Assembly (NCBI GenBank): GCA_965658725.1
Contig: CBFHUI010000009.1
Span: forward strand, 1-52,743
Length of the DNA: 52,743 nt
From: UBA7985 sp965658725
GTDB taxonomy: Bacteria; Pseudomonadota; Alphaproteobacteria; UBA7985
Direction of reading: 5' to 3'
A program made the position numbers and the translations under genes. Below the pieces are notes generated by a model. That model saw only the letters and a program-made list of their open reading frames with translations. It did not search any database and was not told where the DNA came from. Shown piece by piece: positions 17,778 to 27,350 of the stretch; position 1 is the first letter of the stretch; the number at the start of each line of letters is the position of its first letter.

Positions 17778-18322
17778 GCCCACATCTGAGTCAGCGGAAA
17801 GGACGCTTCGACCCGGTAAGCACGACCGGGGCCGTTGGCATGGCTGGAAATCATGTGAAACGCCTCGACGTCGCCAAGCGAAAGCCTTAGCCCGCCGGTC
17901 TCTTCCAACCACGGACGGACGCTGTCCAGTCGGGCTTGACGGGTGCGGGCGAGGGTAACGTGCGGCACAAACTTCCGGCCCTCAGGCGCAAACCCCGCGC
18001 GGCGGCAAGCGCCGTCCACTTGCGCCTTTAGACCGTCGAGTATTGGGTCTGGACGGGTCAGCGCGTGCAGATTCTGCACCCGGTCACCAATCCCGAACCA
18101 TCCGGTCCCCTGAACCGTAACGTCAAAGGCTGGCGCGGCAATCCGGGCCAGTTCCGCATCAAGCGTTTCGGCGTCATCAAAGGAGACATTACCCAGAAAG
18201 CGCAAGGTGAGGTGCAGGTTTTCCAGCGGCTGCCAGTGCACACCGGGAACCCCTTCCATCACCGTACTCAAACGCCGCACATAGCCGCGCTCAAAGGTCA
18301 GGCCGATGAACAGTCGCAACAC
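17774..18322 (-). CDS. thpR: RNA 2',3'-cyclic phosphodiesterase ThpR (LigT family)
   Basis: A member of the 2H phosphoesterase superfamily, which hydrolyses 2',3'-cyclic phosphate ends of RNA. The 182-residue protein has the two HxTx motifs in the expected places: HLTLRFLGNV in the first third and HVTLART in the second half. It begins with RLFIGLTF, the typical first strand. The start is a GTG, 12 bp after the aldo/keto reductase gene. It is the last gene of the leftward fabI-aroC-aldo/keto reductase-thpR run. Confidence 0.9.
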   Translation of the reverse strand: MLRLFIGLTFERGYVRRLSTVMEGVPGVHWQPLENLHLTLRFLGNVSFDDAETLDAELARIAAPAFDVTVQGTGWFGIGDRVQNLHALTRPDPILDGLKAQVDGACRRAGFAPEGRKFVPHVTLARTRQARLDSVRPWLEETGGLRLSLGDVEAFHMISSHANGPGRAYRVEASFPLTQMWA

Positions 18323-18334
18323 GGGATCGCAGGC

Positions 18335-19375
18335 CTAGGGGCAGGGGTAGGTGTGCAGGCGGTGCAGCGTATCGATCTCGTCCAGCAGCTCTTCACCCAG
18401 CGTCACCGTCGTCGCTTCCAGCGCGACTTCGAGCTGCGGGATCGACGTGCCACCGACGATGCTAGAGGTCACAAAGGGCTGCATGTAGACAAAAGCGTGG
18501 GCCATGATCGATGGATCAATGCCGTGACGCTGAGCCAGCGCGACGTACTTTTCCGTCGCTACGATGCCGTTGTCATTGGTGTAGCCGGACCGCTTGGGCC
18601 AAAGTGACAGGCGGGAGCCTTCGGGCAGCTGGCCGTTGAGGTACTTGCCGCTCAGATGACCAGCAGCGAGCGGGGAGTACGCCAGCAAGGAAATATCCTC
18701 GTTCATCGACACTTCGGCGTTGCCACCGTCAAACACGCGGTTGAGCAGGCTGTACGGGTTCTGGATCGACGCCAGCCGGGCTTGTCCGGTGTTTTCACAG
18801 CGTCGGACCCAGTCCATGGTTCCCCACGGGCTGTCGTTGGATATGCCCCAAGCGCGAATTTTGCCTTCCTTGACCAGCGCATCCATGGTCTCCAGCGTTT
18901 CAGCTCGGTCCGCACCCGTGTCCGGGTTTGGCTTGACCTGCCCGTACTTGCGGAAGTGGGTCCAGCCGCGGTCGGGCCAGTGCAGTTGATAGAGGTCGAT
19001 GTAATCGGTCTGCAGTCGACGCAGGGAGCCTTCGATGGCTTCGCGGATGTTCTTGGCGTCAAAGATGGACGTGCCGCCCCGGATCCACGGCAGCAGCTTG
19101 TCTGGTCCGGCAACCTTGGTCGCGAGGATGGTGTCAGCGCGCTTGCCCGAGCGGGTGAACCACTCGCCGATAACCTCTTCGGTCCGGCCGCAGGTCTCTG
19201 CTGTCGGGGCGCTGGGATACATCTCTGCGACATCGAAGAAGTTCACGCCGTTCGCCTGTGCCCAGTCCATCTGCGCGTGGCCTTCTTCGAGGCTGTTTTG
19301 CTGGCCCCAAGTCATGGTCCCCAAACACAGCTCGGAAACCTGCATATCGGTCCGGCCCAGACGTTTCATCTTCAT
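18335..19375 (-). CDS. Aldo/keto reductase (Tas-like)
   Basis: An NADPH-dependent aldo/keto reductase of the family that includes E. coli Tas. The 346-residue protein starts with MKRLGRTDMQVSELCLGTMTWG. The barrel active-site residues are visible: Asp and Tyr in FFDVAEMYP, Lys in ILATKVAG and His in LYQLHWPDR. Two ATGs are possible (19375 and 19369). It starts 6 bp after aroC with an AAAGGGG ribosome-binding site, so it is in the fabI-aroC transcript. The physiological substrate cannot be predicted. Confidence 0.88.
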   Translation of the reverse strand: MKMKRLGRTDMQVSELCLGTMTWGQQNSLEEGHAQMDWAQANGVNFFDVAEMYPSAPTAETCGRTEEVIGEWFTRSGKRADTILATKVAGPDKLLPWIRGGTSIFDAKNIREAIEGSLRRLQTDYIDLYQLHWPDRGWTHFRKYGQVKPNPDTGADRAETLETMDALVKEGKIRAWGISNDSPWGTMDWVRRCENTGQARLASIQNPYSLLNRVFDGGNAEVSMNEDISLLAYSPLAAGHLSGKYLNGQLPEGSRLSLWPKRSGYTNDNGIVATEKYVALAQRHGIDPSIMAHAFVYMQPFVTSSIVGGTSIPQLEVALEATTVTLGEELLDEIDTLHRLHTYPCP

Positions 19376-19381
19376 CGAATT

Positions 19382-20503
19382 CTACCCCTTTCGACGGTCC
19401 CATGGACGCGGCGTCAACGGAACGCCTTCGCCACGAGCTTGCAGCAGATGATCCGCCAAGACAATGGCGACCATGGCCTCTGCGACCGGCACGCCGCGGA
19501 TGGCGACGCAGGGGTCGTGCCGACCTTTTGTCACAACCGAAACTGCCTCGCCGAAACGATTGATCGACTGGCGTGGGGTGAGGATAGAGGAGGTTGGTTT
19601 GATCGCCAGACGCACGATCACCGCTTGGCCAGTGGAGATACCGCCGAGGATGCCGCCCGCGTGATTGCTCGAAAACGCCGGCTGCCCCTGACCATCCAGG
19701 TGCATGTCATCCGCATTGCCAACACCGTTGAGCGCAGCGGCAGCAAAGCCGTCTCCGATCTCCACGCCCTTAGCCGCATTAATGGACATGAGCGCGGCGG
19801 CCAGATCACTGTCGAGCTTGGCATAAACCGGTTGGCCCAGCCCGGCTGGAATGCCTTCCGCCACCACTTCGATCACGCCGCCAGCAGAGTTGCCGTCTTT
19901 GCGCAACCGGTCCAGCTCTGTCGCCCAAGCCTCAGCCGCTTCCACGTCGGGGCAGAAAAAGGCATTGTTGGCGACCGTGTCCCAGTCCCAGCGTTCGCGC
20001 GCTATCTCTAAGCCGCCCATCGCCACCATGGCCCCCCGCACGCTGACGGCATCGGGGCAAAGTTCGCTCAGGATCCGTTTGGCAATCGCGCCCGCCGCAA
20101 CCCGCATCGCGGTCTCTCGCGCTGAGGAACGCCCGCCGCCGCGATAATCGCGGATGCCGTACTTCTGCCAGTAGGTGAAGTCGGCGTGGCCGGGCCGGAA
20201 CTGGTCTTTGATCTCGCCGTAGTCCTTGGAGCGCTGATCACCGTTGTGGATGATCAGGCCGATGGGCGTGCCGGTGGTTTTGCCCTCGAAAACCCCGGAG
20301 ACGATCGAAACCTCGTCGCCCTCTTTGCGCTGGGTGACGAACTTGCTCGTGCCGGGCTTGCGCCGGTCGAGGTCAGGCTGGATGTCCGCTTCGCTCAGCG
20401 ACAGACCGGCGGGCACGCCATCAACGATGCAGCCGATCTGCGGCCCGTGGCTCTCGCCAAAGGTCGTGAAGCGGAAGTGGGTTCCGAAGGAGTTACCGGC
20501 CAT
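19382..20503 (-). CDS. aroC: Chorismate synthase
   Basis: The last shikimate-pathway enzyme, which converts EPSP to chorismate with reduced FMN. The 373-residue length is normal. All three signature blocks are present: GESHGPQIGCIVDGVPAG near the N terminus, RGGGRSSARETAMRVAAGA in the middle and RHDPCVAIRGVPVAEAM near the C terminus. It starts 8 bp after the fabI stop with AAGGAG upstream, so it is translated from the same message as fabI. Confidence 0.97.
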   Translation of the reverse strand: MAGNSFGTHFRFTTFGESHGPQIGCIVDGVPAGLSLSEADIQPDLDRRKPGTSKFVTQRKEGDEVSIVSGVFEGKTTGTPIGLIIHNGDQRSKDYGEIKDQFRPGHADFTYWQKYGIRDYRGGGRSSARETAMRVAAGAIAKRILSELCPDAVSVRGAMVAMGGLEIARERWDWDTVANNAFFCPDVEAAEAWATELDRLRKDGNSAGGVIEVVAEGIPAGLGQPVYAKLDSDLAAALMSINAAKGVEIGDGFAAAALNGVGNADDMHLDGQGQPAFSSNHAGGILGGISTGQAVIVRLAIKPTSSILTPRQSINRFGEAVSVVTKGRHDPCVAIRGVPVAEAMVAIVLADHLLQARGEGVPLTPRPWDRRKG

Positions 20504-20511
20504 GGCTTGTC

Positions 20512-21345
20512 CTAGCCTTTCTTCGCCGCCGTCTCGCTGAGCAACTCGCCCAGTTCACCGGCCTTGTCCATGGCGATCATGCCATTGATGTTCGCGCCGC
20601 CATCGACGTAGTGGATTTCCCCCGTCACCCCGTTTGACCAAGGGGAGATGAGGTAGAGGCAGGCGTCGCCAACGTCTTGAATGGTTACATTGCGACGCAG
20701 GGGGGCATTGAGTTCGTTCCACTTCAGCATGGTGCGGAAATCGCCGATGCCAGAGGCCGCAAGGGTTCGCACCGGACCCGCTGACAGACCGTTCACGCGC
20801 ACGCCCTTGGGGCCAAAGTCCGCTGCGAGGTAGAGCACCGAGGCTTCAAGCGCCGCCTTGGCAACGCCCATGACGTTGTAGTTCGGCACGACTTTAACCG
20901 CACCCTGATAAGTCAGTGTCACCAGCGAGCCGCCTTCGTTCATCAGGGGCGCCGCGCGCTGGGCCACAGCGGTGAAGGAATAGACTGAGATGTCCATGGT
21001 CAGCGCGAAATTCTCGCGCGAGGTGTTGAGGTACTCGCCCTTCAACTCGTCCTTGTTGGAAAAGCCAATGGCGTGCACGACGAAGTCAAGCTTGCCCCAC
21101 TTTTCCTCCAGCGCCGAAAACAGAGCGTCGATCGACGCATCATCCGTGACGTCACAGGTCAGCATCTCCGCACCGACTTGCTCGGCCAGCGGACGCACGC
21201 GCTTTTCCAGAACATCGCCCTGATAGGAGAACGCCAGTTCCGCGCCTTCGCGCGCGGCCGACTGCGCAATTCCCCACGCGATCGACTTGTCGTTCGCAAC
21301 GCCCATGATTAGGCCGCGTTTGCCTGCGAGAACACCCGAGCTCAT
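20512..21345 (-). CDS. fabI: Enoyl-[acyl-carrier-protein] reductase FabI
   Basis: The NADH-dependent enoyl-ACP reductase of type II fatty-acid synthesis. From the ATG at 21345, preceded by AAGGAAAA, it has 277 residues. The FabI-type nucleotide site GVANDKSIAWGIA, the FVVHAIGF strand, the catalytic Tyr-x6-Lys (YNVMGVAK) and the SAGPVRTLAASGI loop are all present. An upstream start at 21387 would add 14 residues and is less likely. It is the first gene of the leftward four-gene operon and diverges from the membrane/winged-helix gene across about 130 bp. Confidence 0.96.
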   Translation of the reverse strand: MSSGVLAGKRGLIMGVANDKSIAWGIAQSAAREGAELAFSYQGDVLEKRVRPLAEQVGAEMLTCDVTDDASIDALFSALEEKWGKLDFVVHAIGFSNKDELKGEYLNTSRENFALTMDISVYSFTAVAQRAAPLMNEGGSLVTLTYQGAVKVVPNYNVMGVAKAALEASVLYLAADFGPKGVRVNGLSAGPVRTLAASGIGDFRTMLKWNELNAPLRRNVTIQDVGDACLYLISPWSNGVTGEIHYVDGGANINGMIAMDKAGELGELLSETAAKKG

Positions 21346-21481
21346 CTGGTTTTCCTTTTCACCAAAACATTTCCTTGGGTCTACCAATCGTCACTCACAT
21401 TGACCAGCGCGGACGCTAGGCGTCCGATCTTCGATTTGGTAAGACTGACCCCGAATTCAGCGAGGATCCCCACCCTTGACC

Positions 21482-23581
21482 ATGTTTGAAGCCTTTGAAG
21501 CGCCCATCGGTGCGCGTGACACGGATCGCACGTGGCGCGGCATGGTGGCGCGAGCGCGTCGGGAATACCTGACCAGCCTGATGCCGATCTGGGCAGCGGT
21601 GCTGACGCTGGCGTCGATGGTGCTGGGGCTGCCGGGGCTGTATCTGTTGGGGCAGGCGACGGGTCTTACAGACAATCAGTCGATCCAGATTGCGCTGCAA
21701 CGCGGTCCGCTGGCGGGTAGTTTGGAAACTGTCACGCCTTGGATTGCGCCGCTGGGGGCTGTGCTCAGCCCCACTTCCTTGCGCTTTGGCCTCGAAGCTT
21801 TCGCCGTCGGGGCCGTATTGCTGTTCGGGCTGGCGTGGCTGGTTCGTGCGGCGGGGAGTCGGCAGTGGTACCAGTCGGTCTACGATGACATTCCCAGCCG
21901 CCGCGTGTTGCTGACCCTGCTGCTGTGGGTCGCGCTGCCGGGCTTAGTGGCTTTCCTGCTCTCCTTCTTTGGGGCGTTGGTGGAGGCTGTGGTGGGCTCT
22001 CCGGCCGTAGCGAGCCTTATGGTTGCGGTGGTGTCCGTTGTGGTGCTGGGCGTGGCACTGGTGATGGTCTACCTCACCTTTTCTGTGCGCGAACCGGCGA
22101 TCCCGGCGGTCATGGCCGGTGCAGGATTGGCGGCGGTTGCGCTGTTCGCTGCCGCGCTGATGCTCGATGCGTTACCGGGCCTGCGCACCATCGCAGAAGC
22201 GGAAACCTCACCGCTGCGGGCGCTGCTCTCCCTGTCGGTTTTCTTTTTTGTGTTCTGGTCGATCGTGCTGGCCGGCTCGCAGCTCGCCGTCGCCATGGCA
22301 CACCGACACAACCCCATCACCCAGTTCACCAGCGCCAGTCGCGGGGAGCAGCTGGATTTCAGCCTCAGCCTGATCCGCGATATCGAAGATCAGACGCGCG
22401 CGCGCCGTTGGGCGCGGATCGAAGACCTCGCCGCTGCGCTGGGAGCGCCGACGGCGATGGTGACGTTTGCGCTCGATCGACTGCGCCGAGGCGGCATTGT
22501 TGAGCACGCCGACGACGGAACCCGCCCGCCGCGCCGCTGGGCGATCAAGAGCGATCTTGAAATGCTCACCCTGCACGACCTGTCGCGCGCCATGGGCACA
22601 AACCTTGACCCGGTTCCCGGCCTGCACGCCCGGTCGAGCGAGGAAGTCATCCAAGAACTGGCCGAGCGCGAGCATCTGGGCCAAACGCAAAACCTGCTCA
22701 GCATTTTCCGAGGCGAACCAGACCTGGCACCCGTGGGCGAACCCATGCTGGCCGTGGAAACGGCGGACTACGCCCTGGGTGAAAGTGACCCCTTTGCCGC
22801 CTCCATGATCTTTGAACCGGTCGCGCAAGTTGTTGACCGGGAGACCGGGGACAACGGTGGCCCGGCCGATGGCGATGCGTCTTATGTCTTCGTTGATGGC
22901 GTAGTCGATGAAGCCATGGTGCTGGACACGCACGCCGGCCCTTCCGCGCGGCTCGCTCCTGAAGACAGCGGCGACGAGGTGCCGGGCGTAGCGCTGGACC
23001 TGACTCAGTCGATGCGACTGGCAAGCGAAGATGACGACAGCGATACGGCACCAGAGATGGCCTACGAAGTCCCCGCGCCAATCGCCCTGGAGCTGGGAGA
23101 GGCATCACCGCTCGCCCGTGTCCGTGACGAAATCGACCACTTGCTCGACGGCGGCTTTATCGAAGCGCCGCAGACAGGGCCGGTCGCCGCGCACGCCTCT
23201 TGGCGCGCCAACCGCACCCCGCCGCGTGCCTGTATCGTGGCTGGTGACCCGGCTTACATCGACCCAGTCGGATCGTGGCGCGGCAAGCGCGCGCCTGTGC
23301 GAGACCCGCAGATCGACCGCGCCGAAGCGGCCCTACTGGCCGCGGAGAAAGCCGAAGAAGAGGCAGAAGCAGAAGCACAGACCGCCCCAGCCCCTGACCT
23401 GGAAGCTGCAGCAACGCGGGAGTGGCACCTGCCGCTTCAAGCGCGTCGCTCTTGGCGGCGGGAAAGCTCACGATTGACGCCCAAGCAGTCCTGGAAACAC
23501 GGCGGTGAGCCCTTCGCACCGCCAACGCGACCGATTGAACCCATTCACCGCGTGACATTTGGCTCTAAGTTAGAGGGCTAA
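21482..23581 (+). CDS. Membrane protein with winged-helix-like segment and long acidic tail (YihY/BrkB-like?)
   Basis: A 699-residue protein with three parts. Residues about 35-280 hold roughly six membrane helices. Residues about 290-375 look like a winged helix: RARRWARIEDLAAALGAP, ALDRLRRGGIVEH, then LEMLTLHDLSRAMG. This pattern follows the membrane domain in many YihY/BrkB proteins, but the usual YihY N-terminal signature is not visible. The last 320 residues are acidic, low in order, with a Lys/Glu/Ala-rich stretch and a basic end. A TTG at 21476 has better spacing to GAGGAT than the ATG used here. It diverges from fabI and is followed by pdxH. Family assignment is tentative. Confidence 0.6.
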   Translation: MFEAFEAPIGARDTDRTWRGMVARARREYLTSLMPIWAAVLTLASMVLGLPGLYLLGQATGLTDNQSIQIALQRGPLAGSLETVTPWIAPLGAVLSPTSLRFGLEAFAVGAVLLFGLAWLVRAAGSRQWYQSVYDDIPSRRVLLTLLLWVALPGLVAFLLSFFGALVEAVVGSPAVASLMVAVVSVVVLGVALVMVYLTFSVREPAIPAVMAGAGLAAVALFAAALMLDALPGLRTIAEAETSPLRALLSLSVFFFVFWSIVLAGSQLAVAMAHRHNPITQFTSASRGEQLDFSLSLIRDIEDQTRARRWARIEDLAAALGAPTAMVTFALDRLRRGGIVEHADDGTRPPRRWAIKSDLEMLTLHDLSRAMGTNLDPVPGLHARSSEEVIQELAEREHLGQTQNLLSIFRGEPDLAPVGEPMLAVETADYALGESDPFAASMIFEPVAQVVDRETGDNGGPADGDASYVFVDGVVDEAMVLDTHAGPSARLAPEDSGDEVPGVALDLTQSMRLASEDDDSDTAPEMAYEVPAPIALELGEASPLARVRDEIDHLLDGGFIEAPQTGPVAAHASWRANRTPPRACIVAGDPAYIDPVGSWRGKRAPVRDPQIDRAEAALLAAEKAEEEAEAEAQTAPAPDLEAAATREWHLPLQARRSWRRESSRLTPKQSWKHGGEPFAPPTRPIEPIHRVTFGSKLEG

Positions 23582-23614
23582 GACCCTTTTTGCCCAAGGC
23601 CCGAGAGTGGAAGC

Positions 23615-24211
23615 ATGAGCTTTACCGTCCCCGATCCCTTCGCCCTCTTTGACGCATGGTTGCAGGATGCTGGCGCGTCCGAAATTAATGACCCGAACGC
23701 CATGTCGCTGGCCACGCTCGACGCAAATGGCACGCTGAGCAACCGGATTGTTCTGCTCAAAGGCCATGGCCCTGACGGCTTCCGCTTCTTTACCAACTAT
23801 ACCAGCCGCAAGGGTGAAGCCCTGACCGCCAATCCCCGCGCCGCCGCGCTGTTCCACTGGAAGAGCCTTGAGCGGCAAGTGCGGATTGAGGGGCCGGTAT
23901 CGCCGCTGACGGCTGAGCAGTCACAGGCCTACTACGACACCCGCGCGCGCGGCTCCCGCATTGGCGCATGGGCCAGCCTGCAATCCCAACCGCTCCCGGA
24001 TCGGCAGGTGTTGGAGGACCGGATCGACCAGTTTGAACAGCAGTTCGAAGGGCAGGAGACTTTTCCCCGCCCGGACCACTGGGGCGGCTTCTTGCTGCAG
24101 CCGATGGCGATGGAGTTTTGGCACGCTGGGGAGTACCGCCTGCACGAGCGCGTGCGACTGACGCGGGAGAGCCTCGATGGTCCTTGGAGCCAGTCGCCTC
24201 TCTACCCCTAA
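23615..24211 (+). CDS. pdxH: Pyridoxine/pyridoxamine 5'-phosphate oxidase
   Basis: An FMN enzyme that oxidises PNP or PMP to pyridoxal phosphate. The 198-residue protein has the family blocks NRIVLLKGHGPDGFRFFTNY, SRKGEAL, NPRAAALFHW, LERQVRIEG, GAWASLQSQ and, near the end, MEFWHAGEYRLHER. The typical C-terminal W...L.P is present in slightly altered form. It begins 33 bp after the previous gene and may be read through from it. It converges on ygfZ with a gap of 9 bp. Confidence 0.93.
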   Translation: MSFTVPDPFALFDAWLQDAGASEINDPNAMSLATLDANGTLSNRIVLLKGHGPDGFRFFTNYTSRKGEALTANPRAAALFHWKSLERQVRIEGPVSPLTAEQSQAYYDTRARGSRIGAWASLQSQPLPDRQVLEDRIDQFEQQFEGQETFPRPDHWGGFLLQPMAMEFWHAGEYRLHERVRLTRESLDGPWSQSPLYP

Positions 24212-24220
24212 AGAAGTCGG

Positions 24221-25018
24221 CTAGACGCTTTCCGGCGCGTCCGGATCGCTGAGCACGCGAACGGTTCCGTCATCGGTCGTCAGCGGCTGGTCTGCGAATT
24301 CGTGCCGCATGAGCGCGAGAGCGTCCGTGCCGGTGGAGCTCAGCACCGTTCCAGCCGTCCGCTCCCCCGTCATGATCGACTGACCCGCCACCAGCGGCGC
24401 CGTGCCACTCACAGCCATGATCCGTTTTTTGCCGAGGTTGCGGTACTTCATCCGCGCTGTGACTTCCTGTCCGACAAAGCAGCCCTTGCGAAAGTCCACC
24501 CCGCGCAGCCGCTCAAAGCCGCTTTCGAGCAGGAGGGCTTTGTTGGGTTCGAGGTCGGTGGGGCCTTCGGGGACCACGGCATCGATCCGGGCGCGGTCGT
24601 AGGCGCTGCGGTCGGTGGAACTGTCGGCAGGGGGCGGGCCATAGACGCGGTAGCCAAGGCTCTCTCCGCGAGGGTCAGGCACGCTGAGCGCGCCCTCAAC
24701 CGGGCCATCCAGGCTCACCATCACCGCCCAGTCATCCAGCGGCTCCAGCGTTACCGCGGCGCGCAGCTTGTACATGCGCAGGCGCTTGGCAAAGTCGCTG
24801 TCGGCGGGAAAATCGACGATAATGCGCTCGGCCTCGGCGTCCGTGTAGCACAGCACGTCGGCGAGTAGCTTTCCTTGTGGCGTGAGCAGCGCCGCGAAAC
24901 GCGCCTCTCCCGCCGACTCAGCCACATCGGCACTCAGCAGGGTGTTGAGGAAAGCAAGGCGCTCTTCACCGGATACGGCGAGCAGGGCACGGTCAGGCAG
25001 GATGATGGCGTAGCTCAT
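24221..25018 (-). CDS. ygfZ: YgfZ/GcvT-domain folate-binding protein
   Basis: A tetrahydrofolate-binding protein of the YgfZ/IBA57 family, which helps build or maintain Fe-S clusters in certain enzymes. The 265-residue protein has an N-terminal GcvT-like fold (ERLAFLNTLLSADV and LLTPQGKLLADVLCY) and the diagnostic motif RKGCFVGQEVTARMKYR with its conserved Cys. It converges on pdxH. The next gene on the same strand lies upstream across a gap of about 50 bp. Confidence 0.9.
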   Translation of the reverse strand: MSYAIILPDRALLAVSGEERLAFLNTLLSADVAESAGEARFAALLTPQGKLLADVLCYTDAEAERIIVDFPADSDFAKRLRMYKLRAAVTLEPLDDWAVMVSLDGPVEGALSVPDPRGESLGYRVYGPPPADSSTDRSAYDRARIDAVVPEGPTDLEPNKALLLESGFERLRGVDFRKGCFVGQEVTARMKYRNLGKKRIMAVSGTAPLVAGQSIMTGERTAGTVLSSTGTDALALMRHEFADQPLTTDDGTVRVLSDPDAPESV

Positions 25019-25069
25019 GCTAACAAGATGGCGCGGCGTCGGGCGCGACTCAAGGGGGCAGGGGGTCGC

Positions 25070-26194
25070 TTAGGACTCATCCGTCCGCGTGGCCGCGGGC
25101 ATGACGATGGGTCCAAATTCCTCTTCCACACTGTCTCCGTTCTGACTGAGCAGCACGGCGATCCACCGGGTTGCAGGCAGCGAGGCGAAGATGATGGCCA
25201 GCATCACCGTCACCGGCACAGAGATCAGCATCCCTACCGGCCCCCACAGGAACCCCCAGAACGACAGCGAGACCAGAATGATCAGCGGTGAAAGGTTGAG
25301 CGAGGAGCCCAGGAAGCGCGGCTCAAGGAAGGAGCCGACAAACTGCTGCACCCCGATCAGCAAGCCTGTGACGATCAGGATTACCCACGGGCTGATGTCC
25401 CAGAACTGGAGCACCGCCATCGCGACCGGCAGCATCACGGCAATGATCGATCCGACGACAGGGATGAAGTTCAGGAAGAACACCAGCATGGCCCAAACCG
25501 GGGCGTAGTTGATGTCGAAGACCAGCAGAATGATGTAGGCGAGAACCGCCGTGATCAGGCTCATCAGCGTCTTCACCGCCAGGTAGGCTTGGATTTTCTT
25601 GCTGATCGCGCCGATCATGTGCTGCGCGCGGGAGTAGTCGTCCGAGCGTGGGAACAGATGGCGGAGCTTGGAGTTGAAGCGCTGATCCTCGACCAGCATG
25701 AAGGCCACGTAGATCACCACGATCACTAGATTTTGCGTCACCAGCCGCAGCTGACCGGCGAAGTTATTGGCGATGCCGAGGATGCGGTCGAACTGGTTCT
25801 GCAGGTTGATGTCGAGCGTCACACCATCTGGAAGCCTAGCCTGCACCATCGCGAGCAAGCGGTTTGCATCGGCAACGTAGGTGGGAAAATCCCCGACCAG
25901 CGCGGCAAAGCTCGCCAGCACGATGTTGATCACGAAGTAAGCGATGGACCCAATGACGGCCATGGCCAGCAACAGCGACAGCCAGCGCGGAAACTGCAAT
26001 CGGCCGACCTGGATGCTGGACATGAAATCGCGCAGGCTGGCGATGACATACCAAACCACGATGGCCAGGACCAAGGGCAGCAGAAACGGCCGACCCAGCG
26101 CCAAAGCTGCAACAACGATGGTAAGGATGATAAAGGCAGCGCCAATGTTCAGAATGGATGAACCGACCGCCCTTGAAGGTTTCTTATCCGCCAT
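25070..26194 (-). CDS. AI-2E/PerM-family transporter
   Basis: An inner-membrane permease of the AI-2E (PerM/YdiK) family. From the ATG at 26194, with GGAGACC upstream, it has 374 residues and about eight hydrophobic segments. Typical features are a cytosolic loop after the third helix, the VKTLMSLITAVLAYIIL segment, the FLNFIPVVGSIIAVMLP segment and the C-terminal PVGMLISVPVTVMLAI block. The substrate is not predictable: family members export different small molecules or ions. It diverges from the quinone oxidoreductase gene across 175 bp. Confidence 0.87.
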   Translation of the reverse strand: MADKKPSRAVGSSILNIGAAFIILTIVVAALALGRPFLLPLVLAIVVWYVIASLRDFMSSIQVGRLQFPRWLSLLLAMAVIGSIAYFVINIVLASFAALVGDFPTYVADANRLLAMVQARLPDGVTLDINLQNQFDRILGIANNFAGQLRLVTQNLVIVVIYVAFMLVEDQRFNSKLRHLFPRSDDYSRAQHMIGAISKKIQAYLAVKTLMSLITAVLAYIILLVFDINYAPVWAMLVFFLNFIPVVGSIIAVMLPVAMAVLQFWDISPWVILIVTGLLIGVQQFVGSFLEPRFLGSSLNLSPLIILVSLSFWGFLWGPVGMLISVPVTVMLAIIFASLPATRWIAVLLSQNGDSVEEEFGPIVMPAATRTDES

Positions 26195-26369
26195 GGTCTC
26201 CGGTCTCGATCGCGTCACTAAGGGTGCATAATACTTTCCGCTCAACCGACCCAAGTTGCAACCGCCAAGACCGATCCTGACGCTTTTTTGTGCGCGAAAC
26301 AGTTGGCCTGTGTATCTTAGCAGGGCGCGCGGTTCCATGTTGCGCGCCGTTCAATCGAAGGGGAAAATC

Positions 26370-27335
26370 ATGAGCAAAGCCGTTGTCATTCACAAAACCG
26401 GGGGCCTAGAGGCGCTGACCATCGAAGAGCGTGAGGTGGGCATGCCGGGACCGGGTGAGTTGCGCGTGCGCAACACCCACATCGGCCTGAACTTCATCGA
26501 TGTGTACTTCCGCGAAGGCCTCTACGGCTCCGAAACCCCCTTTGTGCTGGGTCAGGAAGGTGCAGGCCACGTGACAGACATCGGCGAAGGGGTGACGGGC
26601 TTCAAGGTTGGTGATCGCGTCGCTTACGTCAACGCTGGCGCCTACGCGGAAGAGCGTTTGATCGACGCCAGTAAGGTCGTGGTCCTGCCTGACGGCGTTT
26701 CAAACGAGACTGCTGCCGCAATCATGCTCAAGGGCATGACGGTGCAGTACTTGTTCAAGCAATCCTACGCCATCCAGCCCGGTCAAACCTGCTTGTTCCA
26801 CGCAGCCGCGGGCGGGGTCGGCCTGCTGGCGTGCCAGTGGGCCAAGGCGCTGGGCGTCAAGCTGATCGGGACGGCGGGCTCAGCGGAAAAATGCAAGCTG
26901 GCCATCGACAACGGGGCGGCGCACTGCGTGAACTACCGCGACGATAACTGGGTCGAGCAGGTCCGCGACCTGTCAGGCGGCGGTGTGCCCGTGGTCTATG
27001 ACTCCGTGGGTCAGGCAACGCTCGAAGGCTCGCTGGATTGCCTGAAGCCGTTTGGCTTTTTCATCACGTTCGGCAACGCGTCAGGGGCTATTTCCGGGGT
27101 GGCACCGGGTATGTTGGCCTCAAGGGGCTCTTTATACATGCAAAGACCTACTCTTTTCGCGTATATTGCTTCTCGGGCGCAACTTAATCGGGTTGCGGGG
27201 GATTTGTTCAACGTCGTTCAGTCCGGCGGGGTGACTCCGGTCATCGGGCGACGACTACCCTTTGCTGAGGTCGCGGAAGCGCACCGAAGCTTGGAGGCCC
27301 GTGAAACCATCGGGTCGACCATCTTGGAAGTATAG
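26370..27335 (+). CDS. qor: NAD(P)H:quinone oxidoreductase (zinc-independent MDR family)
   Basis: A medium-chain reductase of the QOR type. From the ATG at 26370 (GAAGGGGAAAA site) it has 321 residues. It shows GLNFIDVYFREGLY, LGQEGAGHVTDIGEGV, the Rossmann loop HAAAGGVGLLACQWAK and VYDSVGQATLEGSLDCL. The cysteine ligands of zinc-dependent relatives are absent, as expected. The upstream extension of the frame to 26256 lies in the divergent promoter region and was rejected. It precedes mscL by 15 bp, so the two are probably co-transcribed. Confidence 0.92.
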   Translation: MSKAVVIHKTGGLEALTIEEREVGMPGPGELRVRNTHIGLNFIDVYFREGLYGSETPFVLGQEGAGHVTDIGEGVTGFKVGDRVAYVNAGAYAEERLIDASKVVVLPDGVSNETAAAIMLKGMTVQYLFKQSYAIQPGQTCLFHAAAGGVGLLACQWAKALGVKLIGTAGSAEKCKLAIDNGAAHCVNYRDDNWVEQVRDLSGGGVPVVYDSVGQATLEGSLDCLKPFGFFITFGNASGAISGVAPGMLASRGSLYMQRPTLFAYIASRAQLNRVAGDLFNVVQSGGVTPVIGRRLPFAEVAEAHRSLEARETIGSTILEV

Positions 27336-27350
27336 GAAAGACCCAACCCC

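Noticed and set aside
18656..20011. A 451-codon open frame on the plus strand
   Set aside because: It lies opposite the aldo/keto reductase and aroC genes, and its translation shows no family similarity.
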